Under the pieces are notes generated by a model. The model searched no databases. It was not told the DNA's origin and saw only the letters and a program-made list of their open reading frames with translations. A stretch of DNA of 64,000 nt. Source: Lonicera japonica. Its lineage: Eukaryota; Streptophyta; Magnoliopsida; Dipsacales; Caprifoliaceae. The position numbers and the translations under genes are program-made. The DNA is taken from positions 13,444,073-13,508,072 of the forward strand of contig CM038471.1 in NCBI GenBank assembly GCA_021464415.1, written 5' to 3'. Below, piece after piece: positions 61,587 to 64,000 of this stretch; position 1 is the stretch's first letter; the number at the start of each line of letters is the position of its first letter.

Positions 61587-62700
61587 CACTAGGGTTAAGT
61601 CAATACACCCCAAGAAAAAACACATGATCACCAACCCAATATAGATTATCTCATACTCTATGTATATTTGGAGCCCTCCTAGAGCAATCTCAGATCTACT
61701 GCCAAGATCCATGCCTCGCCAAAAATTATAATCCTAAGTTATAACACCATTCACAAAAATGAGAAAACTGGCGACATAACATTAACGTAATTATCATGCC
61801 TATGAAGCACAGATTCTTCAAAAGAGTCCAGGATCTGAGTTGGGAGCAAATGGGGCCCTACATCACAAACACTTGAGTAGTCGGATTTTGAATTGAATTA
61901 AATTATGGAACTGTGTGGAGTTTGGGATAAACCTTGAAATGGAACATGTTCATATCTTAATCAAAATGAGAAAGGATAGCCTTTGCATTTAGTGCAGCAG
62001 TTTCAGCTTTAACCGAAAAGCTTCTAAAAAACCCTAACGTCCTTTGTTGCATAGACACACACAACCCACAAACTTCAGGTCCTCGCACACAGAGAATATA
62101 GACGATTGAAGAAACTGGCAGTAAACTAGCTTTATACTCCTATCGATAAGTTGATCACTGGCCAAGTAAATCTATTACCAATACAAGAGGATCCTTTTTT
62201 CATGTCCCGTGATCTTTTTGTTTCTCCCACGTCTCCTTACATTGTCCTCATAGCTGCCAAGCATTCTTCTGTGCTTCGATAAGAATTTATTAGAAGTAAA
62301 GAAGAAAAAAAGTTTAAAAATACTAGTTCCATTCCTGAGCAGATGGCATATACACTGCACACTATTGTAGTAGTCGTACATGTACTATGTATCTGAAGCA
62401 TGGATATTGACATAGATGAGCAGCCAAAGCTTTTTCAACAAGTTGGACACTAATACAATGAAGATACATTACAAAATATGTGCAGCTGCTCCCCCGCACC
62501 CCCACCCCCAAAAAAAAAAGTAAAGACTTGACTGGGAAACTCTTGGATCCCGGTGGGCGCCTTTACCACTAGGCTCACTCGCTCATGTGCAGCTTTATAT
62601 ATGCGTATAGAGTAATCTGTATATAGAATACAAAGGAATGGCCTTTCCTATTTTTTTTTATAGGAAACAAAAATTTTATTCCAAAAACAACGAAGGACAA
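61587..62700. other. Intergenic or intronic DNA, no gene
   Basis: No supportable open frame. A C- and A-rich run lies at 62490-62520. At 62520-62590 the - strand has a SINE- or tRNA-like GAGCCTAGTGGTAAAGGCGCC, too partial to call with confidence. Confidence 0.45.
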
Positions 62701-62779
62701 TACAAAGATCGCTATGATTCAGAGGATGAGGCATCCTCTGGAAAACAAAATTGAAAAATCTAGAATGGCCTTTCCTATT

Positions 62780-63195
62780 TTTAAGGAGATGGCACACCAA
62801 CTTTTTGATATTCATTCCCTTTCACATGCCAAGGTTACTAGGAATTACTCATCTGAAATCAATAATTTGATCCATATACTTGGCTATGAATTTTCTCACA
62901 AGGATCTTTGTGCTTTACACTTCTTCTTGGTTACTGAGGATTACCTCCCAATCGTCAGGCATTATGCAGCAGTAAATGGTCAATTGCTTAAGCAAACCAA
63001 AACGCTCTACTGCACTCTGGTTCAAACACTAAGCTTAAACCTCCATTCAATTCTCTAAGGTAGGGGGTGAACCGTATTCGATCAGCCAAATATCATCTCG
63101 CAGCTGGCGCATTACAATGTTTGACTCAACCAGATATAGTTTTTGCCGTGAATAAAGTTGGTTAGTGTCAATCTATGCACTCTCCCACTATGGAC
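62780..63195 (+). pseudogene. Ty1/copia reverse-transcriptase fragment, decayed
   Basis: A + strand frame (62850-62945) reads NNLIHILGYEFSHKDLCALHFFL, the copia segment usually written ...F.MKDLG.L.YFLG. At 63090-63190 another frame reads YHLAAGALQCLTQPDIVFAVNKV and, after a stop, MHSPTMDHW, the copia segment ...VGALQYLT.TRPDI.FAVN.... The two lie in different frames with a deletion between them. No LTRs are visible around it. Confidence 0.7.
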
Positions 63196-63206
63196 CATTG
63201 GATTAT

Positions 63207-64000
63207 GGCCAATGTTTTAAAAGGCAAAAGGCGGGTTTAAGTCGTTTCACCCGAGCGAGGCGAGGTGGAGCCCCGATGCACAATGAGGCGTAAGCCTCAT
63301 TTTTATTTTATTTTTCCCTACCAATATGCATTAGTTAATTAATAAATTATTTAATATTTGATACAAATAATATACATACAAATGCATCCCATAAATGATA
63401 AAAATATGATTTTTACAAATATTTTAATCCCAAACAATTTATATATACAAATATTTATTGTACACCATAAATTATTAAATTCTTTTTTTACAAATAGTTT
63501 AATCTCAAACAATATATATAGATATATGCAAATATATTTTATACACCACAAATGATAAAAATATATTTTTTAGAAATATTTTAATCCAAAAACAATTTAT
63601 AAATAACCATAGAAAAGCAAAAAATATATATATAGATATATGCAAATATATTTTATACACCACAAATATTTTAATCCAAAAACAATTTATAAATAACCAT
63701 AGAAAAGCAAACTTGTTATGCACTAATATAAGTGTCTAGAGAAGACACAATTAGGGTTACAATCTAAGGAAAGAAGACAAATAAGAACTGGAGAAGAAGA
63801 CAAAGAAAGTCGATTCTCCTCTCTCAATTAGGGGCATTAAGAAAATGAAAGACGTTAATATATATGCTAAGTGCACACATTAAGTATACTATGATACCAA
63901 AAAGAGGGAATTTTAGAAGAATATGTTCCTTATTAATTGCATGTTGGGATCCTCTTTAAAAAAATATCATTAATTCCTGCCTTATTGAATTAACGACATG
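63207..64000. mobile_element. Left part of another 'TTTTAAAAGGC' element with AT tandem repeats (may run off the window)
   Basis: 63207-63300 starts GTTTTAAAAGGC and is rich in GGCG/GAGGCG motifs like the family members at 60506 and 53914. At 63400-63713 a unit of about 100 bp recurs about three times ('aaatattttaatccaaaaac', 'tatgcaaatatattttatac'). From 63714 to the end only AT-rich sequence is seen. The right terminus was not found. Confidence 0.45.

Noticed and set aside
62517..62590. Possible tRNA or SINE on the - strand
   Set aside because: Only an A-box-like and a partial B-box-like motif; no cloverleaf could be folded by eye.

Overview
This window is nuclear DNA of a flowering plant, most likely a dicot. 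It is AT-rich and its coding DNA sits in many small GT–AG exons. It carries two plant-type genes embedded in nested class I and class II transposons. The species cannot be named from the sequence. Two host genes are visible. The first, on the + strand from 29444 to 48932, is a complete RNA cytidine acetyltransferase (the NAT10/Kre33 family) that I could assemble into 26 exons, 3,117 nt and 1,038 codons with no frame break. The second, on the - strand from 57000 to 58608, is the large last exon of a ZEITLUPE/LKP2-type LOV–F-box–Kelch photoreceptor. Its first exon is not visible here and should lie beyond the right edge.

From 1 to about 29 kb the DNA is almost entirely transposon. Position 788 is one terminus of a CACTA element that extends out of the left edge. 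Three hAT-type elements follow with recognisable 8-bp target duplications: 4921-9183 (broken transposase), 9336-10292 (no coding) and 11747-16470 (broken transposase). The third is inserted inside one LTR of a 17-kb Ty3/gypsy element of Ogre/Tat type (10338-27504, - strand, AATAT duplication). That element keeps a decayed gag, a likely tRNA-Arg-type primer site and tandem repeats, but has no recognisable pol. A second, small non-autonomous LTR element (19171-22487, 631-bp LTRs, GCGGG duplication) sits in its interior.

From 29 to 49 kb is the acetyltransferase gene. A telo-box lies about 30 bp before its ATG, as is common for plant ribosome-biogenesis genes. Its long introns hold a Helitron-like repeat, two Tourist-like MITEs, a gag-deleted Ty1/copia element (38199-42237, antisense to the gene) and a LINE fragment, yet the exons are intact.

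From 49 to 57 kb is intergenic DNA with small inverted-repeat elements, a palindromic 63-bp satellite and a tandemly duplicated segment resembling the 3' part of a plastid tRNA-Tyr gene. From 57 kb to the end are the ZTL-type exon, its very long upstream intron or flank, a SINE-like fragment, a copia reverse-transcriptase fragment, and members of a 'GGC/GCC-ended' inverted-repeat family.

The two host genes show no sign of working together: one modifies rRNA and tRNA in the nucleolus, the other degrades clock proteins. I found no new gene system. The parts most worth a second look are the weak GC-AG first intron of the acetyltransferase, the nonsense-only decay of the copia polyprotein, the split photocysteine codon of the ZTL gene, and the nested transposon architecture.
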